Assembly: GCA_027486755.1 (NCBI GenBank)
Contig: JAIXOM010000062.1
Location: forward strand, 1-64,000
From: Comamonadaceae bacterium
GTDB lineage: Bacteria; Pseudomonadota; Gammaproteobacteria; Burkholderiales; Burkholderiaceae_C
Length of the DNA stretch: 64,000 bases
Reading direction: 5' to 3'
A program made the position numbers and the translations under genes. Positions 42,769-54,654 of the stretch are shown in pieces. The notes beneath the pieces were generated by a model. It saw nothing but the letters and a program-made list of their open reading frames with translations. It was not told the DNA's origin and did not search any database. Every line of letters begins with the position of its first letter. The stretch's first letter is position 1.

Positions 42769-45312
42769 ATGCGAATCAGTTTCTGGCACTTGGGCTTAAA
42801 AAACGCTTGGCGCGATTGGCGCGCTGGTGAGTTGCGCTTGCTGGTGGTGGCCATCACCCTGGCGGTGGCGGCGCTGACGGCGGTGGGGTTTTTTGCCAAT
42901 CGTCTGCAAGGCGGGCTCGAGCGCGACGCGCGTCAGTTGCTCGGCGGCGATGCGGTGATTTCCAGCGACAGACCGACGCCCGAGGCCTTTATTGAAAAGG
43001 CCCGCGCATCAGGCTTGAGCCTGGCGCGTTCGGTGAGCTTTCCGACCATGGCCCGCGCCCGCGATGAAGACGGTGGCGATAGCCGCCTAGTAGCCTTCAA
43101 GGCGGTCGAGGCGGGCTATCCGCTGCGCGGCAGCCTGCGGGTGGCCGACGCGCCCGGGCAAAGCGAGCGAATCACCCGCGAGGTGCCCGCGCCCGGTGAG
43201 GTGTGGGTCGACCCCAGCCTGCTCGACGCCATCGGGCTGGACGTTGGGCAAATTCTGCTTTTGGGTGAGGCGCGCCTGAAGATCGCCAAGATCATCATCC
43301 AGGAGCCCGACCGTGGCGCCGGCTTTATGAGCTTTTCGCCGCGGGTCATGATCAACCAGGCCGACGTGCCGGCCACCGGCCTGATACAGCCGGCCAGCCG
43401 CACCAATTACCGGCTGGCGGTGGCAGGCACCGACGCGCAGGTCAAGCCCTTCCTGAGCTGGGTGCAGGCGCAGATCGACGGGCAGCAGCTGCGCGGTATA
43501 CGGCTGGAGTCGCTCGATAGCGGCCGCCCTGAGATGCGCCAGACCCTGGAGCGCGCCGGCAAGTTTCTGTCTCTGGTGGCCCTGCTGGCCGCGCTACTCA
43601 GCGCCGTGGCGGTGGCCATCGTGGCGCGCGGCTTTGCGGCCAGCCACCTCGATGGCTGCGCCATGCTGCGGGTGCTGGGGCAGAGTCAGCGCAGCATGGC
43701 GCTGGCCTATGCTTTTGAATTTTTGCTGGTCGGACTGATCGCCAGCGCCCTGGGCGTACTGCTGGGCTACGCGGTGCACCATGTATTCGTGCTCCTGCTG
43801 GCCGGCTTGGTGGAATCGCAATTACCGGCACCGACGTGGGCGCCAGCCGCCCTGGGCCTGGGCATGGGGCTGAGCCTGATGCTCGCATTCGGTTTGCCGC
43901 CGGTGCTGCAACTGGCGCAGGTGCCGCCCCTGCGGGTGATCCGACGCGAGGTGGGGCAGTTGCGCCCGGCCTCTTTGTTGGTCTTGCTGCTGGGCGTGGC
44001 CGGCTTTGCGGCCATGCTGCTGACGGTGACCAGCGACATCAAGCTTGGCCTGATCGCAGTCGGCGGCTTCGCCGGTGCGGTCTTGTTTTTTGCGCTCATC
44101 AGTGCGCTGGCGGTCTGGGCGCTGCGCGCCAGCGTCAACGAGGTCAGTGCGCCGCGCTGGCTGGTGCTGGCCACGCGGCAGGTGGCGGCGCGGCCGGCCT
44201 TTGCGGTGGTGCAGGTCAGCGCGCTGGCCGTGGGCATGCTGGCCCTGGTGCTGCTGGTCTTGCTGCGCACCGACCTGATCCGCAGCTGGCAACAGGCCAC
44301 GCCGGCCGATGCGCCCAACCGCTTCGTCATCAATGTGCAGCCTGAGCAGGGGGCTGATTTTCAGCAAACCTTGCGCGATGCGGGCGTACAGCGCTACGAC
44401 TGGTATCCGATGATCCGTGGCCGGCTGATCGCCGTCAACGGCAAGTTGGTGACGCCGCAGGATTATTCCGAGGACCGGGCCCGGCGCCTGGTCGAGCGCG
44501 AATTCAATCTTTCCCACAGCGCCGAGCTGCCCGCTAACAACCCCGTGGTGGCCGGTCGCTGGACGCCCGAGGAGCGCGAGGGCCTGAGCTTCGAAGAAGG
44601 CCTGGCCCGCACCTTGGGCCTGAAGCTGGGTGACCAAGTGAGCTTCGATATCGCCGGTCAGAACATTAGCGCCCGCATCACCAGCTTGCGCAAGGTGGAC
44701 TGGGGCTCGATGCGGGTGAACTTTTTTGTCATCTTCCCGCGTTCTGCGATGGACGATGTGCCCCGCAGTTATATCTCGGCCTTTCGCGCACCCGAGGGCG
44801 TCAGTCGGGTCGAAAACGGCCGGCGGCTGAGCTTTGACAACCAGCTGGTGCGGCGCTTTCCCAACATCACCAATGTCGACATGACGGCCAGCATAGGCCA
44901 GGTGCAACGGGTGCTCGGGCAGGTGATTCGTGCGGTGGAATTTTTGTTCGGCTTCACACTGGCCGCTGGCCTGGTGGTGCTGTTTGCGGCGGTGACCGCC
45001 ACCCGCGAGGAGCGCACCCGTGAATTTGCCATCATGTTGGCTCTGGGCGGGCGGGCCAGCTTGCTGCGCCAGGTTCAGCGGGCTGAGTTGGCAGGCGTCG
45101 GTTTGCTGGCCGGCCTGCTTGCCTCCCTGGTTGCTTCGGCGGTGGGCTGGGCGCTGGCGCACTATGTGTTTGACTTCGAGTGGACTGCCTCGCCTTGGGT
45201 GCTGATTGCCGGTAGTGCGGCCGGTGCCTTGCTGGCCCTGGCTGCTGGCTGGTGGGGCTTGCGCTCGGTGCTCACCACACCGGTGGTGGAGACCTTGCGC
45301 CGGGCGCAGTGA
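42769..45312 (+). CDS. FtsX-like ABC permease (YbbP type)
   Basis: About 847 residues, beginning MRISFWHLGLKNAWRDWRAGELRLLVVAITLAVAALTAVGFF shown here in part as LLVVAITLAVAALTAVGFF. It has one N-terminal TM segment, a long periplasmic region and two FtsX domains with about ten TM segments in all. The usual partner ATPase gene is not next to it, which is unusual for this family. Likely role in lipid or envelope transport, inferred. Confidence 0.85.
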   Translation: MRISFWHLGLKNAWRDWRAGELRLLVVAITLAVAALTAVGFFANRLQGGLERDARQLLGGDAVISSDRPTPEAFIEKARASGLSLARSVSFPTMARARDEDGGDSRLVAFKAVEAGYPLRGSLRVADAPGQSERITREVPAPGEVWVDPSLLDAIGLDVGQILLLGEARLKIAKIIIQEPDRGAGFMSFSPRVMINQADVPATGLIQPASRTNYRLAVAGTDAQVKPFLSWVQAQIDGQQLRGIRLESLDSGRPEMRQTLERAGKFLSLVALLAALLSAVAVAIVARGFAASHLDGCAMLRVLGQSQRSMALAYAFEFLLVGLIASALGVLLGYAVHHVFVLLLAGLVESQLPAPTWAPAALGLGMGLSLMLAFGLPPVLQLAQVPPLRVIRREVGQLRPASLLVLLLGVAGFAAMLLTVTSDIKLGLIAVGGFAGAVLFFALISALAVWALRASVNEVSAPRWLVLATRQVAARPAFAVVQVSALAVGMLALVLLVLLRTDLIRSWQQATPADAPNRFVINVQPEQGADFQQTLRDAGVQRYDWYPMIRGRLIAVNGKLVTPQDYSEDRARRLVEREFNLSHSAELPANNPVVAGRWTPEEREGLSFEEGLARTLGLKLGDQVSFDIAGQNISARITSLRKVDWGSMRVNFFVIFPRSAMDDVPRSYISAFRAPEGVSRVENGRRLSFDNQLVRRFPNITNVDMTASIGQVQRVLGQVIRAVEFLFGFTLAAGLVVLFAAVTATREERTREFAIMLALGGRASLLRQVQRAELAGVGLLAGLLASLVASAVGWALAHYVFDFEWTASPWVLIAGSAAGALLALAAGWWGLRSVLTTPVVETLRRAQ

Positions 45313-45351
45313 TCAGTCCACCCACCTGCCTGCCCGGCGACAATCGCCTCT

Positions 45352-45774
45352 ATGCACATCGAGGAACCTCCACCGGGCGATCCGCCCTTTGACTCGCCCT
45401 ATGCCTGGATAGGCGGCGAGGAAAAAATCCACGCGCTGGTGGAGCGCTTTTACGACCTGATGGACCTCGAGCCCGACTACGCCGAGCTGCGCCATGCCCA
45501 CGGCCCCGAGCTGGCCCATGCGCGGCAGCGGCTGTTTTGGTTTTTATGCGGCTGGATGGGCGGCCCCCAGCACTACACAGAGCGCTTCGGCCATCCGCGG
45601 CTGCGCATGCGGCACATGCCGTTTTCCATTGGCCTGGCCGAGCGCGATCAGTGGTTGGCCTGCATGGACCAGGCGATGCAGGAAACCGGGGTGGACGACG
45701 CCCTGCGCCGGCGCCTGAACAGCTCGTTTTTCCAGACCGCCGATTGGATGCGTAACCGCGGCACGCCTGCCTGA
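45352..45774 (+). CDS. group II truncated hemoglobin
   Basis: 140 residues. Family motifs: IGGEEKIHALVERFYDLMD, HARQRLFWFLCGWMGGP, YTERFGHPRLRMRHMPFSI with the proximal His, and RDQWLACMDQAM with the conserved Trp at G8. It probably binds O2 or NO. Confidence 0.9.
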   Translation: MHIEEPPPGDPPFDSPYAWIGGEEKIHALVERFYDLMDLEPDYAELRHAHGPELAHARQRLFWFLCGWMGGPQHYTERFGHPRLRMRHMPFSIGLAERDQWLACMDQAMQETGVDDALRRRLNSSFFQTADWMRNRGTPA

Positions 45775-45782
45775 GGCGGCCT

Positions 45783-46433
45783 TCAGCCCTGTACCAGCAG
45801 CACCACCAGCGCACCTGCGCCGCCGTCGGCCGGCCTGGCCTGCACAAAGGCCAGCACTTCCTTTTTCTGTACCAGCCAGCTGTGGACCCGGTTCTTGAGC
45901 ACCGGCGTCTTGCCCGGTGAGCCCAGCCCCTTGCCGTGGATCACCCGCACGCAGCGCCAGCCGCTTTTGTGGGCATGGCGTATGAACTCGGCCAGCGCCA
46001 GCCGGGCGTCTTCGCGGCGCAGACCGTGCAAGTCGAGCTGGCCTTGCAGCTGCCATTGCCCGCGCCTGAGCTTGCGCACCACGTCGGGCCCCAGGCCTGG
46101 GCGCCGAAAGCTCAGTGCCTCGTCGGTGTCGAGCAGCGTCTCTACATCGAATTCATCGGACAGCGCCTCGCGCATCACCGCCTGCTCGTCGCGCCGCTGC
46201 TGCACCGGCAGCGGCGCCGGCCGCTCGGTGCGCGGTGCGGCCTTGCTCAGGTGCTTGGCCGGCAGGGAGCGCACCGGCCCGACCGCCCGCACAAACAGCT
46301 GCTCCTGTGCAAGCCGCAGACGCTCGACCTGCAGCGCAGCCGCCGCCTGCTCAGCCTGCGCTCGGGCCTGACGTTCGAGGTCGCGCGCAATCACCTTGAG
46401 GTCGCGCAAATCCTTGATGGCCGGAGATTTCAT
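45783..46433 (-). CDS. Smr-domain protein
   Basis: About 216 residues. The C-terminal Smr domain, a predicted nuclease, shows LDLHGLRREDARLALAEFI and VIHGKGLGSPG, with the end WLVQKKEVLAFVQARPADGGAGALVVLL. The N-terminal half is a charged, probably coiled-coil region (ARAQAEQAAAALQVERLRLA). The ATG at 46433 is preferred to a GTG at 46442. Confidence 0.88.
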   Translation of the reverse strand: MKSPAIKDLRDLKVIARDLERQARAQAEQAAAALQVERLRLAQEQLFVRAVGPVRSLPAKHLSKAAPRTERPAPLPVQQRRDEQAVMREALSDEFDVETLLDTDEALSFRRPGLGPDVVRKLRRGQWQLQGQLDLHGLRREDARLALAEFIRHAHKSGWRCVRVIHGKGLGSPGKTPVLKNRVHSWLVQKKEVLAFVQARPADGGAGALVVLLVQG

Positions 46434-46491
46434 GAGCGCCACTTTAGCCCAGGCCTTGCCGCCCGGGCGACCCCGGGGTCATGGCGTGCCG

Positions 46492-47166
46492 CTAGATCAG
46501 GCCCTGCTCGGCCATGGACTGCGCTTCGGTGGCGGTAACCACGAAGTGGTCCAGCACCCGCACATCGACCAGAGCCAGGGCGCTTTTGAGGGCCTGTGTC
46601 AGCGCTTGGTCGGCGCGCGAGGGCTGGGCGGAGCCACTGGGGTGGTTGTGGGCCAGCACCACCGCCGAGGCCTGCAGGGTCAGGGCGCGCAGCACCACCT
46701 CGCGTGGGTAGACGCTGGTTTGCGAGAGCGTGCCGCGAAACATTTCCTCTATGCAGATCAGCCGGTGCTGGCTGTCTAGAAACATCACTGCGAACACCTC
46801 ATAGGCCAGGCTGCCCAGCTGCAGCTGCAAAGCCTGCCGTACCGCCTGAGGGCTCTCAAGAACGGCGCGCGTCTGCAAAGGTTGTAGCAGTGCGCGCCGC
46901 GCCAGCTCCAGCACCGCCACCACCTCAGCCCGCTTGGCCGGCCCCAGGCCTTTGATCTGCCTCAGCGCCTCGGCTCCGGTGTGCAGCAGACCGGCCAAGC
47001 CGCCAAAGCGATCGAGCAGCTCCTGCGCCAGTTGCAGCACGCCCTTGCCGGCGGTACCGCTGCGCAGCAGCAAGGCCAGAAGCTCGCTGTCGCTCAGTGC
47101 AGCCGCGCCGCGTGCGAGCAGTTTTTCGCGCGGTCGGCAGTCGGCAGGCAGGTCTTTCAGGCTCAT
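46492..47166 (-). CDS. radC: RadC family JAB-domain protein
   Basis: 224 residues. N-terminal helix-hairpin-helix region ([28 protein letters not shown]) and the JAMM zinc motif [16 protein letters not shown]. Its role in repair is uncertain. It is co-directional with the Smr protein gene 58 bp downstream. Confidence 0.92.
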   Translation of the reverse strand: MSLKDLPADCRPREKLLARGAAALSDSELLALLLRSGTAGKGVLQLAQELLDRFGGLAGLLHTGAEALRQIKGLGPAKRAEVVAVLELARRALLQPLQTRAVLESPQAVRQALQLQLGSLAYEVFAVMFLDSQHRLICIEEMFRGTLSQTSVYPREVVLRALTLQASAVVLAHNHPSGSAQPSRADQALTQALKSALALVDVRVLDHFVVTATEAQSMAEQGLI

Positions 47167-47264
47167 CGGGCGAGCTTAAGCCAGGGGCCGCAGGCTCAGG
47201 CATAGCGCCGGCCGGCCCAACAAAATTTAACAAAACGCCTTGGATGCTGACGCCAGAAAACAAG

Positions 47265-47294
47265 GGTGGGGGAGCCGCGCCCTCGCGGCGATGG
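47265..47294 (-). repeat. single REP-like subtype B unit
   Basis: A reversed subtype B unit (GGAGCCGCGCCCTCGCGGCG) upstream of fkpB, without an A partner. Confidence 0.8.
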
Positions 47295-47327
47295 CTGCCT
47301 ACAATCAGAACACCATTGCAACCCACC

Positions 47328-47794
47328 ATGACCCTCACTCTCCCCATCATCCAGGCCGATTCCTTCCTGACCCTGCATTACCGCCTGGCGGGCCTGGGTG
47401 CGGCCGGGCAGGGCAGGGAGATCATCAACACCTTCGAGGACAAGCCGGCTACGCTCAGCCTGGGCACCGGCGAGCTCTCACCGGCCATTGAGGCGCGTTT
47501 GATTGGCCTGGCCGAGGGGGTGCGCACGCGCTTTGAGCTGGCGGCAGGCGAGGCTTTCGGGCCGCGCAACCCGGACCTGGTGCAGTGGGTGGCGCGCAAG
47601 CTGCTCGACGAACTCGGTGATCCGATGGAGCGCTATGCCGCTGGCGATGTTGTTCAATTTCCTACGCCTGACGGCGCTGGCCAGTACGCCGGTGCGGTCT
47701 TGCAGGTCGGCCCCGACGGGGCGGTGCAGTTTGACTTCAACCATCCGCTGGCCGGACAGGCGGTAGAGTTCGAGGTCCATGTGATCGGAGTGCT

Positions 47795-47798
<4 letters not shown>
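47328..47798 (+). CDS. fkpB: FKBP-type peptidyl-prolyl isomerase (SlpA/FkpB)
   Basis: 156 residues. FKBP fold with an inserted IF domain: [40 protein letters not shown], and [16 protein letters not shown]. It overlaps ispH by ATGA, the same pairing as fkpB-ispH in E. coli. A cytoplasmic folding helper. Confidence 0.9.
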
Positions 47799-50153
<2,355 letters not shown>

Positions 50154-50178
50154 AGGCTAATTTTTTTAAGGTTTCCCG

Positions 50179-50610
50179 ATGAAAGCCCTTCTAGTCCCTT
50201 TGTTCGTCGCGCTCGCCTTGCAAGGCTGCAGCAGCACCCCTTTGAACACGGCCTCTGGCGACAAGGTACAGGCCACTGAAGCGGTCGGTCCCTCCGCCCT
50301 GCCGCCCGGGGCCGTCCTCAAGCCTGAGCAGTCGCTCATCATGGGTGCGGGCGAGCAATGGGTGGGCCGCGTGGTCGCCGAGGTGGGCAAAGACGTCGAG
50401 GGCGCCTACCGCTTCTTCATCGACACCTACCCGGCCCAAGGCTGGACCCTGATCTCGGCGGTGCGCGGCAAGACCAGCTTGCTGGTCTTCACCAAACAGG
50501 ACCGTACCGCCACGGTGGAAATGAGCGAAGGCACATTGATGGGCGGCGGCACCATGGCCTTGACGGTAGCCCCCCGCAGCGCCGCAGTGGCGGCCCCCAA
50601 ACGCCCTTGA
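50179..50610 (+). CDS. small lipoprotein
   Basis: 143 residues. Type II signal MKALLVPLFVALALQGC gives a lipid-anchored protein. The central part (VGRVVAEVGKDVEGAYRFFIDTYPAQGWTLISAVRGKTSLL) looks like a DUF4810-sized compact domain, but no family was recognised. Follows serS after 25 bp on the same strand. Confidence 0.7.
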   Translation: MKALLVPLFVALALQGCSSTPLNTASGDKVQATEAVGPSALPPGAVLKPEQSLIMGAGEQWVGRVVAEVGKDVEGAYRFFIDTYPAQGWTLISAVRGKTSLLVFTKQDRTATVEMSEGTLMGGGTMALTVAPRSAAVAAPKRP

Positions 50611-50671
50611 AATCGGTGGCCAGCAGCCGTCAAATTCGGCTCTGCTAGAATCGCCGCTCGGCACAGATGCA

Positions 50672-50763
<92 letters not shown>

Positions 50764-50807
50764 CCAAGCCCTGCTAACTCGCTCAGTCGAGTCGGAGGGC
50801 GCTCAGA

Positions 50808-50831
50808 GCCCCGCACCATGCGGGGCTTTTT
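50808..50831 (+). terminator. Rho-independent terminator after tRNA-Ser
   Basis: GCCCCGC, 5-nt loop, GCGGGGC and five T. It lies 47 nt after the tRNA 3' end. Confidence 0.85.
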
Positions 50832-50883
50832 GCTTTTGCGCCCTGACTGACCCCATGGCCACTGCCTGCATCGCACACTGAAG

Positions 50884-51207
50884 TCAGAGCACGGCCTCTA
50901 GACCTTTGCGATCGAGCAAGTTGAGCAGTTTCAGCGATGGGCCGCTCGGATGCTTTTCGCCGATTTCCCACTTACGCACCGTTGAGGGACTCGTGTTGAG
51001 GACAGAGGCCAGGACGGCCTGGCTCAGCTTGACTCGCTCACGCAATGCCCGGATCTGCTCGCCGTCATAAGGGGGGATCGGGTCCAGGCATAGCGCGTCA
51101 AACTTGCGCTGCTTGCGTTTGTCAATGAAGCCCAGTCGTTGCAGGTCTTCGGTGGTTTCGTGGACCGCTTCGAGGATGCGGCTCCTGGCCTTGGGTTTAG
51201 CAGTCAT
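50884..51207 (-). CDS. XRE-type antitoxin
   Basis: 107 residues. An HTH_XRE domain (LRERVKLSQAVLASVLNTSPSTVRKWEIGEK) occupies the C-terminal half, ending LLDRKGLEAVL. This architecture is that of antitoxins paired with RelE/YgjN-like toxins. It overlaps the toxin gene by 11 nt. Confidence 0.85.
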   Translation of the reverse strand: MTAKPKARSRILEAVHETTEDLQRLGFIDKRKQRKFDALCLDPIPPYDGEQIRALRERVKLSQAVLASVLNTSPSTVRKWEIGEKHPSGPSLKLLNLLDRKGLEAVL

Positions 51208-51574
51208 GGCAGATTTCCTGTAACGCGCCGTCTTCCACGGCCACCTTCAATTGCGCACCCGATAGCGCCAGCAACTCCGACGCCAGCGCCTGGATTGCCT
51301 CGAGTTCATTGGCCGACACGTTCGCTCTCTCGCTCTTCTCGAATCCGAAGACGAAGAACCAGCGAATGGCTTTGCGCGTAGCCACCAGCGTGCGCACACC
51401 GCCACTCTTGCCACGACCAGGCAACGCGACACGCTTCTTGACGACATCGCCGCCCATATCGGCATCGATCAGGCCATTTGCCATTTCGCGCACGGCCTGG
51501 CATAGCGCCGCATCCGTCAGCGTGGTCTTGCGCATCCACCGGGTGAAGTGGCGGGTTTTGAAGACAAGTCGCAT
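51197..51574 (-). CDS. RelE-like toxin (PF06296/COG4737 type)
   Basis: 125 residues, MRLVFKTRHFTRWMRKTTLTDAALCQAVREM, with VALPGRGKSGGVRTLVATRK and RWFFVFGFEKSERANVSANELEA, the signature of this RelE branch. Intact, followed by its antitoxin. The start codon is 7 nt from the -10 box of the promoter at 51582. Confidence 0.88.
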   Translation of the reverse strand: MRLVFKTRHFTRWMRKTTLTDAALCQAVREMANGLIDADMGGDVVKKRVALPGRGKSGGVRTLVATRKAIRWFFVFGFEKSERANVSANELEAIQALASELLALSGAQLKVAVEDGALQEICHDC

Positions 51575-51581
51575 GGGTCAA

Positions 51582-51610
51582 AGTATGCCACCTAGTGGCA
51601 TAATCCACAA
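51582..51610 (-). promoter_or_regulatory. TA promoter with perfect 8-bp palindrome
   Basis: Minus-strand TTGTGG, 17 bp, CATACT. TATGCCAC-CTA-GTGGCATA (51584-51602) fills the spacer and overlaps the -10, so antitoxin binding should block RNA polymerase. Confidence 0.75.
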
Positions 51611-51886
51611 GACATCGACTTCTCTCGAATGACGGTTTGGCTCGACGATCCGTTTGTCCTCGGTGCACACCTGCTAGCAAAGCCTGATTGCTGGGCAACG
51701 ACGCATTTCAGAAACCGACGAGGCGCTGCAGTGACCTGCCCCCCACCAGCCGCACCACCATCACGTTCTTGAAGCCCGTTAGTTCAATTCGTAATGACAA
51801 GGTCTGATCCATGAAAGCCAGAACGGTTTATGTCTTTGCTCTTGGTGGTGGTAAGCATCTCATGACTTGACGGCATTGACCGGCCC
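51611..51886. other. intergenic, possible IS end
   Basis: About 275 bp without a recognised gene. GTGACCTGCCCC at 51731-51742 resembles the start of IS3-family terminal repeats and recurs at 63876-63887. Nothing else was seen. Confidence 0.4.
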
Positions 51887-52633
51887 TCACGTCACGAACT
51901 GCGAGCGAATCACCAAGAGCGTCGCAATGGCCAGCAGGAAGATCCGCAGCCATGCCTGAAATCCAGCCTCGCTCAGGCGCCCGGCGATGCGGTCTCCAAT
52001 CCGAAAGGCAAGCAGACTCATCAGCACACCGGCTGCCAAAAGCTCCAGACTCACGGCCACAGGTGCCACGATGATCAACAAGCCAATTTGGATCGACTTG
52101 CCCAATGCAAAGCATATGTTCAGAGCAATCAGCATTTGCAACCTGGACAGCCGAGCAAGCCCTGCAAAGAGGACCATGAACGGAGCGCCGACGTTCAGAG
52201 CCGCCTCGGTGACGCCCGCAAGCAGGCCAAACCACGGAGCGCGGCGCACGCTGACCGCAGGGCTTGCACTGACCCAGCGGCTCTGGATCAGGGGCAGCAC
52301 GACACTGAACAAGATCAATGCTGCCAGCAGCAGGAGCGAGACTTGCTGGGGCAGCGAAACCTGCAGAGCGACGCCCAGTGCAGCGCCCGTCACGATCCCG
52401 GGCAACACTGTCCAGGGGATGCCGGAGGTGTGTAGATACGGGCGGTTGACCGCAAGCCAGTACAGGGCCAGAACAAGCAAGGGGACTGCCGCCACCATCA
52501 CCGCAGTCTGGTAATCGAGAAACAGCGCCAGCAGTGGTGTCGCGATCATGGCAAAGCCCAGGCCGAACACGCCTTGTACAAATGCCGCCAGCGCGAGAGC
52601 CAACAAGGCTGCAGTAACCTGCAGCTCGTTCAC
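51887..52633 (-). CDS. TauE/SafE family permease
   Basis: 248 residues with about eight TM segments; FVQGVFGLGFAMIATPLLAL is the family N-terminal motif. Members export or import organosulfonates and other anions. Last gene of the catabolic operon, so it may move the substrate or a product. Confidence 0.85.
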   Translation of the reverse strand: MNELQVTAALLALALAAFVQGVFGLGFAMIATPLLALFLDYQTAVMVAAVPLLVLALYWLAVNRPYLHTSGIPWTVLPGIVTGAALGVALQVSLPQQVSLLLLAALILFSVVLPLIQSRWVSASPAVSVRRAPWFGLLAGVTEAALNVGAPFMVLFAGLARLSRLQMLIALNICFALGKSIQIGLLIIVAPVAVSLELLAAGVLMSLLAFRIGDRIAGRLSEAGFQAWLRIFLLAIATLLVIRSQFVT

Positions 52634-52658
52634 TTGTCGGCTGCTGCTTGCACTGGCT

Positions 52659-54086
52659 TCACAGCACCACCCGCTCGCGCACGGCGCGTGCCGCGTCGTT
52701 TAGGCGGGCAACCGCGCGGGGCATGTCCACATTCAGGACGCGGCCGCCTTCGACGATTGTGACCCCGTCAACGATCACACGATCCACGTCATCGCCCGAG
52801 GCCGAGAGGACCAGAAACTTGAAGGGATCGTAAACCGGCGCGGCTTTGAACGTGTCCGTGCGCACGAACACGATGTCGGCCTTGCAGCCCACCGCCAGGC
52901 GTCCGAGGTCGGGCCGGCCCAGAGCGTCGGCGCCGCCCACTGTGGCCATGTTGAACACGTCATGCGATGGGGCGACGCTGACCGAGTGCTCTACGATGCG
53001 GCAGACTGTGGCCGCCATGCGCATGTCGTTGAACAGGTCGAAGGGAAAGGTATCGGTCCCGATGGACTGGCGGATCCCCAGCTGCTTGTATTTCTCGATC
53101 GAGTTGATCACCCCGCCGCGCCTTGCCTTGACCCAGGGCAGGTGCACCACGGTGGTCTGTGAGTCGCGCAGAGCCGCCACCTCGCGGGGCTCTAGAGAGG
53201 CCATGTTGCCGTCGGCCGTCATGATCTGACCATGACCAATGAGCACGTCAGGCCCGAGCATGCCCGTGCTGTGCATGTAGTCCACTGTGGTCATGCCGTG
53301 CTGGCTGCGGATGCGCTCGTATTCGTTGGGCGATTGGCCTGCATGAACCTGAATCAGAAGCTTGTGTGCATCGGCAGCTTCGCGCGCCTGGCGCAGCATG
53401 GCTGGGTCGCAGGTGTCGATCTGGCCTGGTGCGAGCATGGTGCGCAGCCGTCCATCGAACTTGCCATCCCAGCCGACGCAAAAGTCCACGCAGTCCCGAA
53501 ATCTCTTGCGCCCATTGTCTGGATAGGCCTCGTACCAGACCTTGCCACCCGGGGCGTGCCCATAGTGCATGGCCCGAAACCGCGGCGCTGAGTAGCAGCG
53601 CAGTCCCACCCGTATCCCCGTGTGTGCGACCTGTTCGGTGATGGCGATGTCGCCATCACCACCGACCTCGTAGTCATAGCCTAACTCGACCACCGTGGTG
53701 GAGCCCGTGCGAGCGAGTTCAGCGAAGGCGCATTCGGCAGCGATCACCTGCGACTCGGGGTCAATCGCATGCCGTACGGCAGGCAGCATCTTGTAGAGCG
53801 TGCCGTAGTTGGTTTCCTTGGCCTGGCTGCTGATGTTGCTGCTCTCTTCCAAATAGCCCTTTGTGAACATCGTGTCAGTGACGTGCAGGTGCGTGTTGAC
53901 CAGACCTGGCATCACGATCCTGCCCTGAGCGTTGATACGAATGTCATCAGGGCCAGGGACCAGGCCGTTGGCAGGTCCAATGTGGACGATAAGGTCCTTT
54001 TCGATGACCACAACGGCACCTTCTAGCACCTGATGCCGACCGTCGATCCATGCAATCACGACGCCGTTTTCAATCCAAGTCTTCAT
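52659..54086 (-). CDS. amidohydrolase (cytosine-deaminase/AtzB-like)
   Basis: 475-residue metal-dependent hydrolase. The metal ligands appear in GLVNTHLHVTD, LIQVHAGQSPNEYE and IGHGQI, with the Asp in SIGTDTFPFDLF. This family deaminates or opens N-containing rings (triazines, purines, pyrimidines). Here it lies with an allophanate-hydrolase-like amidase, which suggests a ring-nitrogen compound as substrate. The start at MKTWIENGVVIAW is chosen by homology; a frame to 54203 adds an unlikely leader. Confidence 0.85.
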   Translation of the reverse strand: MKTWIENGVVIAWIDGRHQVLEGAVVVIEKDLIVHIGPANGLVPGPDDIRINAQGRIVMPGLVNTHLHVTDTMFTKGYLEESSNISSQAKETNYGTLYKMLPAVRHAIDPESQVIAAECAFAELARTGSTTVVELGYDYEVGGDGDIAITEQVAHTGIRVGLRCYSAPRFRAMHYGHAPGGKVWYEAYPDNGRKRFRDCVDFCVGWDGKFDGRLRTMLAPGQIDTCDPAMLRQAREAADAHKLLIQVHAGQSPNEYERIRSQHGMTTVDYMHSTGMLGPDVLIGHGQIMTADGNMASLEPREVAALRDSQTTVVHLPWVKARRGGVINSIEKYKQLGIRQSIGTDTFPFDLFNDMRMAATVCRIVEHSVSVAPSHDVFNMATVGGADALGRPDLGRLAVGCKADIVFVRTDTFKAAPVYDPFKFLVLSASGDDVDRVIVDGVTIVEGGRVLNVDMPRAVARLNDAARAVRERVVL

Positions 54087-54108
54087 ATTGGTCTCTGATG
54101 GTTGTATC

Positions 54109-54654
54109 TCAGATCGCGAGCCTGCCGGGGCCGACGCGTGGGTCAGGCCTGCCCCCATCGCTGACTGCCAGCACCACGAGAATCTCGTCTGGTCGTGGTG
54201 CATCTTCTATGCTGATGGTGATGGTGTCGAGCTCGTTGAAGCTCCACACGTTGTCCTTGTGCCCAAGGGGAACGTCGATACGGCTGCCTGCCGAGGCGAC
54301 CTTGCAGGTTGACGCAATGATGGCCTCGCCGCCACCGACGGCTGCACGCATTGCCTTGCCCAGCTTGGGATGCAGCAGCGCAGCGCCGTGTTCCAGATCG
54401 CCGTTGACGCCTACGATGGCGGCCTTGCCGTAGGCAACAGCCGCCCCTGCCAGAAGCGCGACAGCCTGCGGGTAGTAGCGTTCGGCAAGCAAGGGGCTCA
54501 GGTCGATCAGGACATCCAGGCTGCCTGATTGACCAGATGCCAGTGGGTTGGTGATGACCATGGCCACCACGGCCCGCGTCACGGGCCTCGGTGCGGGGTT
54601 GTTCGCCTCTGCGAGGATGGTTTCGCGCAGCAGCCAAATTTTGCGTGGTGTCAT
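54109..54654 (-). CDS. DUF1185 (amino acid synthesis family) protein
   Basis: 181 residues, MTPRKIWLLRETILAEANNPAPRPVTRAVVAMVITNP in part, with AAIVGVNGDLEHGAALLHPKLGKAMRAAVGGGEAIIASTCK. The family has a structure but no established reaction. Its start overlaps the amidase stop by ATGA. Context implies a step in the same pathway. Confidence 0.8.
   Translation of the reverse strand: MTPRKIWLLRETILAEANNPAPRPVTRAVVAMVITNPLASGQSGSLDVLIDLSPLLAERYYPQAVALLAGAAVAYGKAAIVGVNGDLEHGAALLHPKLGKAMRAAVGGGEAIIASTCKVASAGSRIDVPLGHKDNVWSFNELDTITISIEDAPRPDEILVVLAVSDGGRPDPRVGPGRLAI

Noticed and set aside
43822-45162. 446-codon minus-strand frame opposite the permease
   Set aside because: His/Gln-rich shadow frame without domain features.
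51731-51742. Complete IS3-family element between 51731 and 63887
   Set aside because: Only the short GTGACCTGCCCC motif recurs and no IS3 transposase genes are present; kept only as a weak hint of IS ends.
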